A DNA stretch of 64,000 nt. Source: Favolaschia claudopus (lineage: Eukaryota > Basidiomycota > Agaricomycetes > Agaricales > Mycenaceae). Below the pieces are notes generated by a model. That model was not told the DNA's origin, made no database searches, and saw nothing but the letters and a program-made list of their open reading frames with translations. Shown one piece after another: positions 33,745 to 42,639 of this stretch; the stretch's first letter is position 1; each line of letters begins with the position of its first letter. The translations under genes and the position numbers were made by a program. The DNA is taken from contig JAWWNJ010000209.1 of NCBI GenBank assembly GCA_037176885.1, positions 62,001-126,000 on the forward strand, in the 5' to 3' direction.

Positions 33745-34851
33745 GACTTGATTTTGGGAACAGCTTGGCTGTTTCAACATCAAGTTAATATTGGGTTCAA
33801 CCCTTCTCGTGTTTGTGTTGGAAGTGCAAAATGCTTACCGATTTCCGGAGTTGCTACTGCAAGAATTTATTCGCACTCCACCGAGTTAGAAAATCAAACC
33901 ATTCAATCTGCTCGTGACGAGTTGATTGAATATGCAAAGCCGATCTGCAAGAAGGCTGCAGAAACTTCTTTGCCGCCTTTGCGCGCAATCAACCATACAA
34001 TTCCTCTCATTGATGAGAAGAAAATCCTACCGTGGAGACCGTCTCGGTGTCCCGAGGCTCTTCGTCCTCAATGGGATGAGAAACGCCGGAATTATTTGAA
34101 GACTGGGCGCTGGAAAGTGACCAGCTCGGGGAATACTGTTCCCATGCTGTTAATTCCGAAAGCAAAAACAAACCCGCCGAAACTACGCACCGTGGTTGAC
34201 TTGCGAGCCCGCAACAAGAATACTCACAAGTTGTCGTCTCCGCTTCCGGACATGGAAGGTATTTTGCGCCGAGTTGCTCGGTGTAAATATCGGTCTCTAA
34301 TTGACGGACAGGATGCCTATGAGCAAATTCGGATTATTCCCGAGCATGTTGACCGTACCACGGTAACTACTCCTGACGGGAATATGGTCAGTCTGGTAAT
34401 CCAGATAGGTGATTGTAATGCGCCGGCGACGTACCAATCTTTAATGAACTATCTATTTTCGGATTTCATTGGGAGATTTATGGATGTATATCTTGACGAT
34501 ATCATCATCTATTCTGAATCGCTAGATGAGCACCTCAAGCATGTCAAGGCGATTATCGACATATTAAAACGCGAGACACTGTACCTCAGCGAGCATAAGC
34601 TTCAATTTCTGAAGCCAGAAATGAAGGTTCTCGGTCGTATTGTTGACGATGACGGTATCCGAATGGATCCTGACAAAGTCGACAGCGTCTTAAATTGGAA
34701 AACACCAACTAATCGGGACTTACTGCGTGCATTCCTGGGTTCGATTGGGTATCTTGCCGATGACTTGGCTCGTATTCGTGAACCGATGGGTATTCTCCAC
34801 GGATTAACTGGAGATACCGTCAGTCTCGCGATCATCGTCGTGTTCCATTGA
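33745..34851 (+). pseudogene. End of protease plus reverse transcriptase, young Ty3 element
   Basis: It opens with YDLILGTAWLFQHQV, the conserved end of the protease, without an ATG, so it was once continuous with the frame before it. RT motifs follow: VVDLRARNKNTHK, DGQDAYEQIRIIPEH, GDCNAPATYQSLMN and the catalytic VYLDDIIIYSE (about 34480-34510). The frame ends just after LTGDTVS. The next conserved residues (RDHRRVPLKYG) lie in the following frame, so a short RT-connection segment is missing. This copy could not make a complete Pol. Confidence 0.8.
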
Positions 34852-37800
34852 AATACGGACCTGATGCGGACCCTGCGTTTCTTGTAACAGACGGATCAAG
34901 CTCTGCAATTGCTGGAGTTGTGAGCCAAGGCGCTGATTGGAAATCAGCGAAAGTTGCCGCATTCTTCAGTGCGAAACTCAACTCGGCGCAGCAAAATTAT
35001 CCTGTGCATGAGATTGAGATGTTAGCAGGTGTTGAAGCGATGCTACGGCATCGTGACATACTGCAGGGATTCCATTTTAAATGGATAACAGACCACAAGG
35101 GTCTTATTCACTTCATGAACCAAAAGAACTTGTCGGGACGACAAGCCCGGTGGATGGAAAAAATCTCTGAATTTGATTTCGAGGTTGTATATGTTCCTGG
35201 AACAGAAAATGTTCTGGCGGACGCATTATCTCGCATCTACTCGAACGAGGCACCCGGAACTGTTCGTGCGAGGAGCGAATACACGTACCACGATGTCGTC
35301 GACAATGATGCACTCAATATCAACTCCATTTCCATGCCGGTTTTTGCGGGTTCTGAAGCGAAAGCGATGGCAAGCGACCGTGTTTTGAGGTCTGCAACTA
35401 AGGCTGCTGAGCAGAAGCAGAAACAGGACCTCGCTAAGGCAAAACAGACCCAAGAAAGTCGTGTCTTGAGGTCGATGACTCGTGCTGCAAACGAGAAGAA
35501 ATTTGCTTCTACAGGAGAAGCAAAGGAGGGCGGGCGTACCCAAACGAGTACCCAAACGAAATTGAGAACAGCTGACGCGAAGTCAAGCAGCTCTGACGTG
35601 CAGTCAAGAGCAGGCACCGACGCGAAGTCAAGTGCGGAGGCAAAGTCGTTTGACAGCGGTGATCAAACTTTGATCCCGGAAGCAAATCCGGCATCAACGG
35701 AATCTTTTTCTCCGTCTTCCGCTTCTGACGAGCCTCCGCCTCTCGCGCCGTCGACTCCTCGTCCACCTACGCTCTCGGAGCTTGAACAACAACTCAAGGA
35801 TATGGATCCTTCAATATTTCCTGTGGTCTCTGGAGGGACTGACGGCCTTGATCTGGTCAAGTTTTTGCAAAACAAATACGGAGAAGATTCATTCTTCAAG
35901 GACATTCTGGCAACTCCGAAAGCCTTCAAGAACTTCGAAGTTTCTGACGGGCTTGTTTTCCTGTGTGAACATGACCGGAAAGTGCTTTGTATTCCTCACC
36001 TGAAGTACCAAGACCGAAATATTCGGGAAATTATTATCTCGGAAGCTCACTCCGTTCTGGCGCATCTGGGGCCTCGAAAAACAACCGAGTATCTTCGGGA
36101 ATATGTCTGGTGGAAGGACATGGTGCAGGATACGCAGATATATTGCGATTCATGCAAAACTTGCAAACATAGTAAGCCAAACAATCAAAAACCTTACGGG
36201 TTGCTTCATTCGCTTAATCCTCCCACTCAGCCTTGGGAAACAATCGGAGTAGACTTTGTGGGACCGTTACCCGAGTCTAAGAACCGCGATAGCGTGTTCA
36301 ATTCCATTACTGTTGTAATTTGCTTATTAACAGGAATGGTACATATTATTCCCAGTCGCATCAACTACACTGCGAAGCAAATGGCCGAACTAATGTTCGA
36401 GAATGTCTATAAATTGCACGGACTGCCAAAATCTATTGTGAGCGATAGAGATGTTCTTTTTACAAGTAACTTTTGGCGCCGTCTCCATGAACTAATTGGA
36501 ACTAAGCTTCGAATGTCCAGTGCTTATCATCCGGAGACAGATGGTAGCACTGAACGGGCGAATCGTACTGTCACACAGATGATTCGACAGTGTATAGGCG
36601 ACAAGCAGAAAGACTGGGTGTCCAAATTACCAGCTGTCGAGTTCGCGATGAACTCTGCTCGATCCGAAACCACGGGCTATGCTCCGTTCTTCTTGAATAA
36701 TGGACGCATGCCTCGTTCATTAATTTGGGATTCAGACCGTTCCCGAGAATACCCGGGCATAGCTAATTTTGCATTGCAGCGCCGTCTAGCAATTATGGCT
36801 GCACACGATGCAGTTCTTGCTGCCAGGGTCAAACAAACTCGGAATGCTAATCGCCGCAGGCAAGCATCACCATTTTCTAACGGAGATTTGGTCTACCTTT
36901 CGACGAAGAATCTCAAATTTGAGAAGGGTTTGGCGCGCAAGCTTATCCCAAAATTCATTGGGCCTTACCTTATCCTCCGAGACTTCGGAAATAACTCGTT
37001 CCAGATTGAACTCCCGTCAAATATGAGACAGCGCGGGATTCATGATGTTTTTCACGCATCTCTTCTTAGGATTCATATTCCTAATGATGACCGTCGCTTT
37101 CCAGGAAGATTGGAAACTCAGTTAGATGTGTCTACAAATGCAACGACCCATGAATGGGCTATTGACAAGATTGTTGGTCATTCAGGAAGACGTGCTGACG
37201 CCGTCTTTGAGATTCAGTGGCAGTCTGGGGATCGGACTTGGATGCCCTATTCACAGGCGAGTCATCTCACCGCTTTGCGGGATTATTTTGAATCTCTCGG
37301 AGTGTCAGATATTTCTGAACTCCCGCGCGGGTCTGGCAAACTACCCGAGGAAGACATTGACGTCTTCTCAGCGGATATTGTTTTGATTCAGGCGGATCAG
37401 AAGATTGTCTCAAACCAGAAGGAGTACTTAAACTCTCTGGATTTGTTTGTCGAACTCAACCCCGAGTTCTCCTCTACATCTTACTCATCCTCTGCTTCCT
37501 CAACCGTCCTTCCATTCCTCACCATGCCCAACCACAAACATTCCAACAACTCTTCCTCTTCTTCCACCCAGTCTTCCGGCTTCCGTGTCAACGGAGTGCT
37601 TGGGAAGGACATTGTTGCCCTCGCCAAATTCCTCGATTTCAACAATTCGCATTGGCTCCAGCATATTGACGATCACACCTTCCACCTTCGCGACCCTGAT
37701 AACGAAACCACCCACGTCGTTCCCGCGATACTGGTCCGCGTATACATCATGTTCAATTACCTCCTTAACGACCCCGCCAATCGCTACAAGGACATGTCGT

Positions 37801-38273
37801 GGGGCTATGTCGACTTCGCGCGCATTCTCAATGCTCATTGCCTTTCCGGAGAGAAGTGGGCTTACTACGACATCGAGTCGGGCCGCACTCTCTGGTATCC
37901 CGACCATCACCTCCCCTCCATCGTCATCTATTCCGTTCGCGAAAGTGACCTTGCCGAGGCGCCGCCTGCCGGGCAGGTCCTTGTTTCCCAGGCGCGTTGG
38001 GACCGCTTGACGGAGATGGACTTGCGCCGGCAGGACAACCGCGAGCGTGCGAAGGCCGAGGGACGTGTGAAGAGACAACAGCGGGATGCTCCGGAGTACG
38101 AGCGGGTGACGGCCATGGCTCAGCGCTTGGCGTTGAAGAGCCGTATGGTGGAGGAGGAGAAGGAGAGAGAGGAATTGGATGCTCGGATCGAGGCTGAGTT
38201 GGCCTCTGAAAAGGCCGCTGCTGAGAAAGCGGCCGCCGAGAAGCGCGCTGGACCGTCTGAGATGCAGACTTAA
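34848..38273 (+). CDS. RNase H, integrase, chromodomain-like module and novel C-terminal domain
   Basis: RNase H: FLVTDGSSSAIAG, HEIEMLAGVEAM, TDHKGLIHF and VLADALSRI. After a Lys/Ser/Glu-rich linker comes the integrase zinc domain (EAHSVLAHLGPRK ... CDSCKTC). The catalytic core has VDFVGPLP, SDRDVLFTSNFW and ETDGSTERANRT. A GPY motif (FIGPYLILRDFG) and a chromodomain-like module (HEWAIDKIVGHSGRR ... WMPYSQASHL) follow. After about 37480 an unrelated domain of about 250 residues begins near MPNHKHSNNSSSS (GVLGKDIVALAKFLDF, WYPDHHLPSIVIYSV) and ends in an Ala/Glu/Lys coiled coil. It has no ATG matched to earlier frames and was presumably part of one Pol polyprotein. Confidence 0.82.
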   Translation: MKYGPDADPAFLVTDGSSSAIAGVVSQGADWKSAKVAAFFSAKLNSAQQNYPVHEIEMLAGVEAMLRHRDILQGFHFKWITDHKGLIHFMNQKNLSGRQARWMEKISEFDFEVVYVPGTENVLADALSRIYSNEAPGTVRARSEYTYHDVVDNDALNINSISMPVFAGSEAKAMASDRVLRSATKAAEQKQKQDLAKAKQTQESRVLRSMTRAANEKKFASTGEAKEGGRTQTSTQTKLRTADAKSSSSDVQSRAGTDAKSSAEAKSFDSGDQTLIPEANPASTESFSPSSASDEPPPLAPSTPRPPTLSELEQQLKDMDPSIFPVVSGGTDGLDLVKFLQNKYGEDSFFKDILATPKAFKNFEVSDGLVFLCEHDRKVLCIPHLKYQDRNIREIIISEAHSVLAHLGPRKTTEYLREYVWWKDMVQDTQIYCDSCKTCKHSKPNNQKPYGLLHSLNPPTQPWETIGVDFVGPLPESKNRDSVFNSITVVICLLTGMVHIIPSRINYTAKQMAELMFENVYKLHGLPKSIVSDRDVLFTSNFWRRLHELIGTKLRMSSAYHPETDGSTERANRTVTQMIRQCIGDKQKDWVSKLPAVEFAMNSARSETTGYAPFFLNNGRMPRSLIWDSDRSREYPGIANFALQRRLAIMAAHDAVLAARVKQTRNANRRRQASPFSNGDLVYLSTKNLKFEKGLARKLIPKFIGPYLILRDFGNNSFQIELPSNMRQRGIHDVFHASLLRIHIPNDDRRFPGRLETQLDVSTNATTHEWAIDKIVGHSGRRADAVFEIQWQSGDRTWMPYSQASHLTALRDYFESLGVSDISELPRGSGKLPEEDIDVFSADIVLIQADQKIVSNQKEYLNSLDLFVELNPEFSSTSYSSSASSTVLPFLTMPNHKHSNNSSSSSTQSSGFRVNGVLGKDIVALAKFLDFNNSHWLQHIDDHTFHLRDPDNETTHVVPAILVRVYIMFNYLLNDPANRYKDMSWGYVDFARILNAHCLSGEKWAYYDIESGRTLWYPDHHLPSIVIYSVRESDLAEAPPAGQVLVSQARWDRLTEMDLRRQDNRERAKAEGRVKRQQRDAPEYERVTAMAQRLALKSRMVEEEKEREELDARIEAELASEKAAAEKAAAEKRAGPSEMQT

Positions 38274-38308
38274 ATTGAGGTTGCCGACGCGTCAACCTGG
38301 AGGGCGTA

Positions 38309-38573
38309 TGTAACACTACCATTTTTCTCTGTTATCTCGTGACCGCGTCTGACTTAGACTTATTCTCCACTTCCCGCTCCGTCCATTACCTTGCGCTCAT
38401 GTATGACTTCATTCCGCTTTGTCTCGTTTCTTAGTTTACTTTAAATACTGTGATGTACTTTGTATTAGACTTTGGTGAATCTAGAACTTAAAACAGTCAC
38501 TCTGTTCGCCACCAGCTCTCAACAAAACCTTTCGTGTGCTGAAACTATTACTTAACGGTAATCTTTCGTCACA
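38309..38573 (+). repeat. 3' LTR of the young Ty3 element
   Basis: 265 bp from TGTAACACTACC to TTCGTCACA, followed by GTATA. The purine-rich GGAGGGCG just before it may be the polypurine tract. Confidence 0.9.
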
Positions 38574-38590
38574 GTATACCGACAGCCCAG

Positions 38591-38695
38591 TTCGCGAGAT
38601 ATCGCACTGACAAGTTGGCCAAAAATGACGTAAAACTGCCGAAAATGGAAAAAACCGCGAAAATTAGACAACTTGAAGACGCGATGTCTCGCGAA
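38591..38695. repeat. Imperfect inverted repeat (foldback)
   Basis: The arms 38591-38617 and 38669-38695 share TTCGCGAGAyATCGC and CAAGTTG in opposite orientation with a few mismatches. It could form a cruciform or mark a small element. The rest of 38579-39223 shows nothing else. Confidence 0.5.
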
Positions 38696-39225
38696 CGGCT
38701 GCACCTTTTTACACCATTCAAGTTGTGAATCCTATCTGTTTAACAGTCGCTAGAACATGGCACACACAGACAGTTCCGAAAAAAATGTCCTGCCGAGTTG
38801 AAAATTTTGGGTTTGATTGTGTTGCCTTTTATGGCGCTTGATCAAGCCTTTGTGATAAAATTGATGGTTGGGACCCAACCATTGGGTTACATTACATGCA
38901 TACAGAACATTGAATTGGACCAGGATCTACCCACACGGACAGGATCGAGCTGAATACCCAGGGCTCGTGACTTAATCGCACCGCGAGTAGAACGAAGTCA
39001 TACGAACTTGTGTTGACTTGGGCATCAGATCCATATGTGATGATTGCGCCGAGGAGAGCCGGCCAAGATGGCGCTCAAAACCAAGGGACCATGATTTATT
39101 CGCACCACGAGTATACTTATATTGAATGTAATTAAAATTAGAAAGGAAGACCTCTACCATGAGCGATGTCTCTTGCGAAATTCCTGTTTCTAACGCTTTT
39201 CGACATTACGAGCACAAGTCGCGTA

Positions 39226-39599
39226 CAGTTGCGGCAAGATCACTTTGCTTGCCTTTTATGGAAATTCCCATCAATTTCGACCTTTTCCCTTACTATGCAC
39301 AATGTGGACAGAATTTTTCGTGGTAGATGTGTTCAGACGTACAATACAGTCCACTCAGAGCTTTCAATTTCGCAATTTGTTATTGAGCCACTGATGGTGC
39401 CAACATCTGAACATGGTCTGCCGCAAACCTGGCGGAAAACGCCACAGTAAAATTGGTTCAAGTGGAGGGTATATCATATTTTCATGTAGAATATCCTTCT
39501 ATGTCCTCCGTTCCCCCAAAAATGTCTGACAATGTATGAAAAGGTCCGAATTGATGGGAATTTCCATAAAAGGCAAGCAAAGTAATCTTGCCGCCACTG
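39226..39599. mobile_element. Tc1/mariner-type MITE, family A
   Basis: 374 bp with inverted repeats of about 60 bases starting CAGTTGCGGCAAGAT / CAGTGGCGGCAAGAT, flanked by TA at 39224-39225 and 39600-39601. It has no coding capacity. A second member lies at 51829-52206. TA duplications and CAGT ends fit the Tc1/mariner group. Confidence 0.75.
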
Positions 39600-39977
39600 T
39601 ACGCCCATGACATCCGTCAGAGTCCCAACACCCTCATTTGACCAGCGGAAGAGAGGGCAGTGGAGAAGGGGACATTGTGGATCACAACGCCGTGCCAGAG
39701 CTTATCCAGATTGAGTCATTTGCGGACATTATTAGCGATTTTTGTTGGCTCTGATGGGACCAGAATGTATCTTCAGGGTTGTTTCAGTACTTTATATCAA
39801 ATTCAAAATATGGGGCAGTCGTCAATAAACGTGAAATACAGCGTGACCATCACTTATTTCGCGCACGAGTATACAACTGCGTCGGTTTGGGCTACCTGGT
39901 TATCTTTCTTAGTACATCTCTTGTCGCAAGGTTTTGCCCGTCAATCCGTATGGACACTGGAAGGAAAATGTGTTGGC

Positions 39978-40350
39978 AGATGAGGACTTGGCTACGGATC
40001 TTCGCAATCATCTGCAAGAACTGATCAGTATCTGGACCGCACGAAGGTACCTCGATGACCTTGGCCACCGGTGAGCTATTCCCTTGATTGTCGTGTTCCG
40101 GGTAATTCATTTTTGATTCTCAGATTCAAAAGCGAGAGAAAGGGCCAATATTCCGATGGTCAGGATGTGGTGCATCATAGAGAACACGTCTACCTGCCCC
40201 CCCTTTAAGGGGTTTGAGGAAGACGGGTCGGTTATCACGCCAAGTCTTCCTCCAGGAGTGCGCCGAACGGTCATCTGGTATCACGACGAAAGCATTCTCT
40301 ATGCGCATGATTGTCGCCGCAAGACGTGTCGAGTGGTGGTTCGGAATATT
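39978..40350 (+). pseudogene. Relic of a DDE transposase
   Basis: EDLATDLRNHLQELISIW is followed by a recognisable intron (GTGAGC ... TTCTCAG, about 40071-40124). After it come GQYSDGQDVVHHREHVYLPP, a stop or frame shift near 40207, then RRTVIWYHDESILYAHDCRRK. The HDES-hydrophobic-YAxDxRRK motif is the first catalytic Asp region of a basidiomycete transposase family. The remaining catalytic residues are absent or scrambled. Dead copy. Confidence 0.55.
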
Positions 40351-40399
40351 TCTGCAATCGCGTCGCGCGAGGGTTGAGGCTTCCCTGTCTATTACGGCC

Positions 40400-40940
40400 T
40401 CTCGGGCGCTTCCGAGTACGACCAGTGCACTCTCCATCTGCAGCATTAAGCATCTCATTTGCGACCTCCGAGACTTCGTTTGGGCGCCATTGCTGAGATA
40501 TGTGTTGCAAAGCGACGGTCACAAAGTAATGACGAAATTCACACACCATTCGACCTCAGTATCACCTCTACCCAGTGTGGCAGACACAGTGATGCAGGAG
40601 ATCCTACCCCGAAAGCGCAGCCCAGACGCCAACTTGAAGAAGATTAGATAAGATTGACTGGCCCAATATGTAGTACAGGCTTGGTACAGGCTTAACCGCT
40701 TTGACTCAGAATGAGTGCGCCAAAAAATGCGCGGCCACCACCGTTGTCGCGCCAGGCGGGGCAGCAGTGCGAAATCGATCCGAGATAATGGTTGCTTATG
40801 CGTCGACAACGTCGGTAGTGGTGATGGTGACTTGCGCACGAAGGTTGGGCGTCGATGTGGCGGTGGTTGAGGGAGAAAAGGGGTGGGAGCTTGTCCTGAA
40901 AAACGAAGTTGTGGAGCTCGTGTGAACTTGCCGCAAAAAG
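40400..40940. other. Intergenic stretch, nothing recognised
   Basis: Overlapping short frames occur on both strands without motifs. Confidence 0.35.
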
Positions 40941-40945
40941 TCTCC

Positions 40946-41032
40946 ATTCGGCTGCCGTCATTTAGCGGCATTTAGCGTCACTTTGGAGCACTCCATAAAA
41001 ATTCCCAGCCAAAATTTGGGTGAGAGGTGCTC
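40946..41032. mobile_element. Truncated copy of the ATTCGG inverted-repeat element
   Basis: ATTCGGCTGCCGTCA, TAGCGTCACTTTGGAGCACT and GGTGAGAGGTGCTCC match, in order, the reverse complement of the complete element at 48960-49085. The distal end is missing; sequence switches at 41033 to a piece of the Ty3 chromovirus. Confidence 0.6.
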
Positions 41033-41141
41033 CGGGCCTTGAGGAGTTCCTTCGCAGTCAGGGCAATGGGCTCTTCAAGGTCGGGGTCTCCAGTAAGCGC
41101 ATCACGAATGTCGCGCAGGAGGAGAGCCTCAGGGCCAGCAA
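41033..41141 (-). mobile_element. Fragment of the Ty3 chromovirus pol
   Basis: This 109-base stretch is nearly identical to 23407-23514 in the Ty3 element, the RNase H-integrase spacer. It has no LTRs. It joins the truncated ATTCGG element directly on its left. Confidence 0.75.
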
Positions 41142-41238
41142 GGAGCGACGTGTTGAGCACGTGCCCGCGACGCTCGCTGGCACAAACACAAACGTGCACA
41201 AGTTACCTTGCAGCACTGAGCAGTGTCGCGGAGCATGC

Positions 41239-42636
41239 TTCCCAACGTTAACGAGCTGCGACAGCGTCTTATGGATCTGGACGCCACCATAGCCCACCAC
41301 GAAGGCATCGTCGAGGGTCTCAAACAGGACAGGGACATGACATTGTCTTCTCCCAACTCTCAGCTTCCGTCTCGTATCCCATCCTGATGCTTCCCAACGA
41401 GATTACCGCTGAAATTTTCAACTGGTGTTACGTGTCAGGGCTGCGTCTGGCCCACTCTACCGCTCCTATGCTTCTTACCCGTATATGCCACGCCTGGAGA
41501 GAACTAGCGTTCTCCATCCCCGCGCTGTGGCACAAGATAGACGAGGTTGAATTGACCGATCCCGTCGATGATGCCGACTTTATTGCCACTTGGTTTAGCC
41601 GTGCTGGGGCTCTTCCGCTCTCGCTGGGTATGATATACCCCGAGCATCTCGAATCACACCACCTGCAGTCTTTCCTACACTGTCACGCGCAGCGATGGCA
41701 ATCGTTAGATGTGGCCGCTCACGTCGACACCTTATTGGAATTAGACAACAGCAAACCATTTCCGGGGCTTGTTGAACTCTCGCTTGCCTCCCTTGGCCAA
41801 CATGAGCAGGACCTTTCGCAAGTGGAAGCCTTCCGTCATACCCCTTCCCTCCGTCGCCTATCCATCGATTCCTTACCTCCATCGCTCTTGGATTTACCAT
41901 GGACTCAATTGACCAAGACCACTTTTCGCTTCATATCCATTTGCGTTTGGCTACCTCTCTCAGCGAGTTTTATCGCACGGGTATTCCCGAGGATGAGGAG
42001 GGAGATGTGGAATCGGTTATTGGAAGAGCCCCCTTCTGCCATGACTCCTTGGACTCTCTCTTAGTCTCTGTGTCCTCGGGCGCTGAGTCAATATTGCATT
42101 TCCTCACTGTCCCGAGATTGAAGACACTCGAGCTACAAGGTGGATGGGAAACATGCACTCAGCTAGATACTGGGCGACTCGCTGTCCCATTTTTCTCCCG
42201 AACCTGCTCCACCTTACTATCGTTGAAGTTCCCAATGCCCCCAAGTCTTCCGGTTCATTGGTTTCAGCTCTTGCCTAACCTTACAACTTTGGAGCTTGTC
42301 TATCCAGCGGAGCCACTTTCAGTAGTAGGGGCGATTCGCGCTCTAAACCGTGGCACCACACCTGACCTTCTCCCCAAACTCCGGGGTCTGGTGATTTCGC
42401 GGTGTGGGTCTAATCGGGTCGACAAGGATCTGTTGGAGGTGCTGGAGTCTAGATGCGATGCCGGCGATGTCCAACACGGAAGACTCGAGTCGTTCAGTCT
42501 TTTCTGGCCTCAAAGCGAAATCTTTGATGATGGCGTCTTTCGCCTACCATTGCTAAACGTCGGGCGTCTCAGAAGGCTGGCGGCTCGCGGAATGCGCATT
42601 CATATTGGGACTTCGACACAGAATAGCTTCTACTAA
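41239..42636 (+). pseudogene. F-box/LRR-like gene with two frame changes
   Basis: The start MLPNVNELRQRLMDLDATIA gives the usual N-terminal coiled coil of basidiomycete F-box proteins. One base before the F-box (near 41385) the frame changes, and the F-box LPNEITAEIFNWC continues in the next frame, followed by RICHAWRELAFSIPALWHKI. LRR-like segments follow (FPGLVELSLASLGQ, LRRLSIDSLPP). Near 41920-41990 a second change leads to the C-terminal frame (VPRLKTLELQGGW, LPNLTTLELVYP) that ends at 42636. Either small introns or real decay could explain the breaks. The predicted role was SCF substrate adaptor. Confidence 0.6.
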
Positions 42637-42639
42637 CGT

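Larger units (their letters stand above)
28514..38573 (+). mobile_element. Young full-length Ty3 element, TSD GTATA
   Basis: LTRs at 28514-28779 and 38309-38573 (TGT...ACA) are flanked by the 5-bp duplication GTATA (28509-28513 and 38574-38578). By eye the two LTRs differ only in four short indels and show no base substitutions, so insertion looks recent. The 9.5-kb interior holds Gag-like frames, protease, RT, RNase H, integrase, a chromodomain-like module and an additional C-terminal domain. Two internal deletions seem to break pol. Confidence 0.92.

Noticed and set aside
38579..38720. Reverse frame continuing the possible exon left of the young Ty3 element
   Set aside because: Joining the flanks across the element gives an open frame, but the right part is an AT-rich foldback and reads like random sequence.
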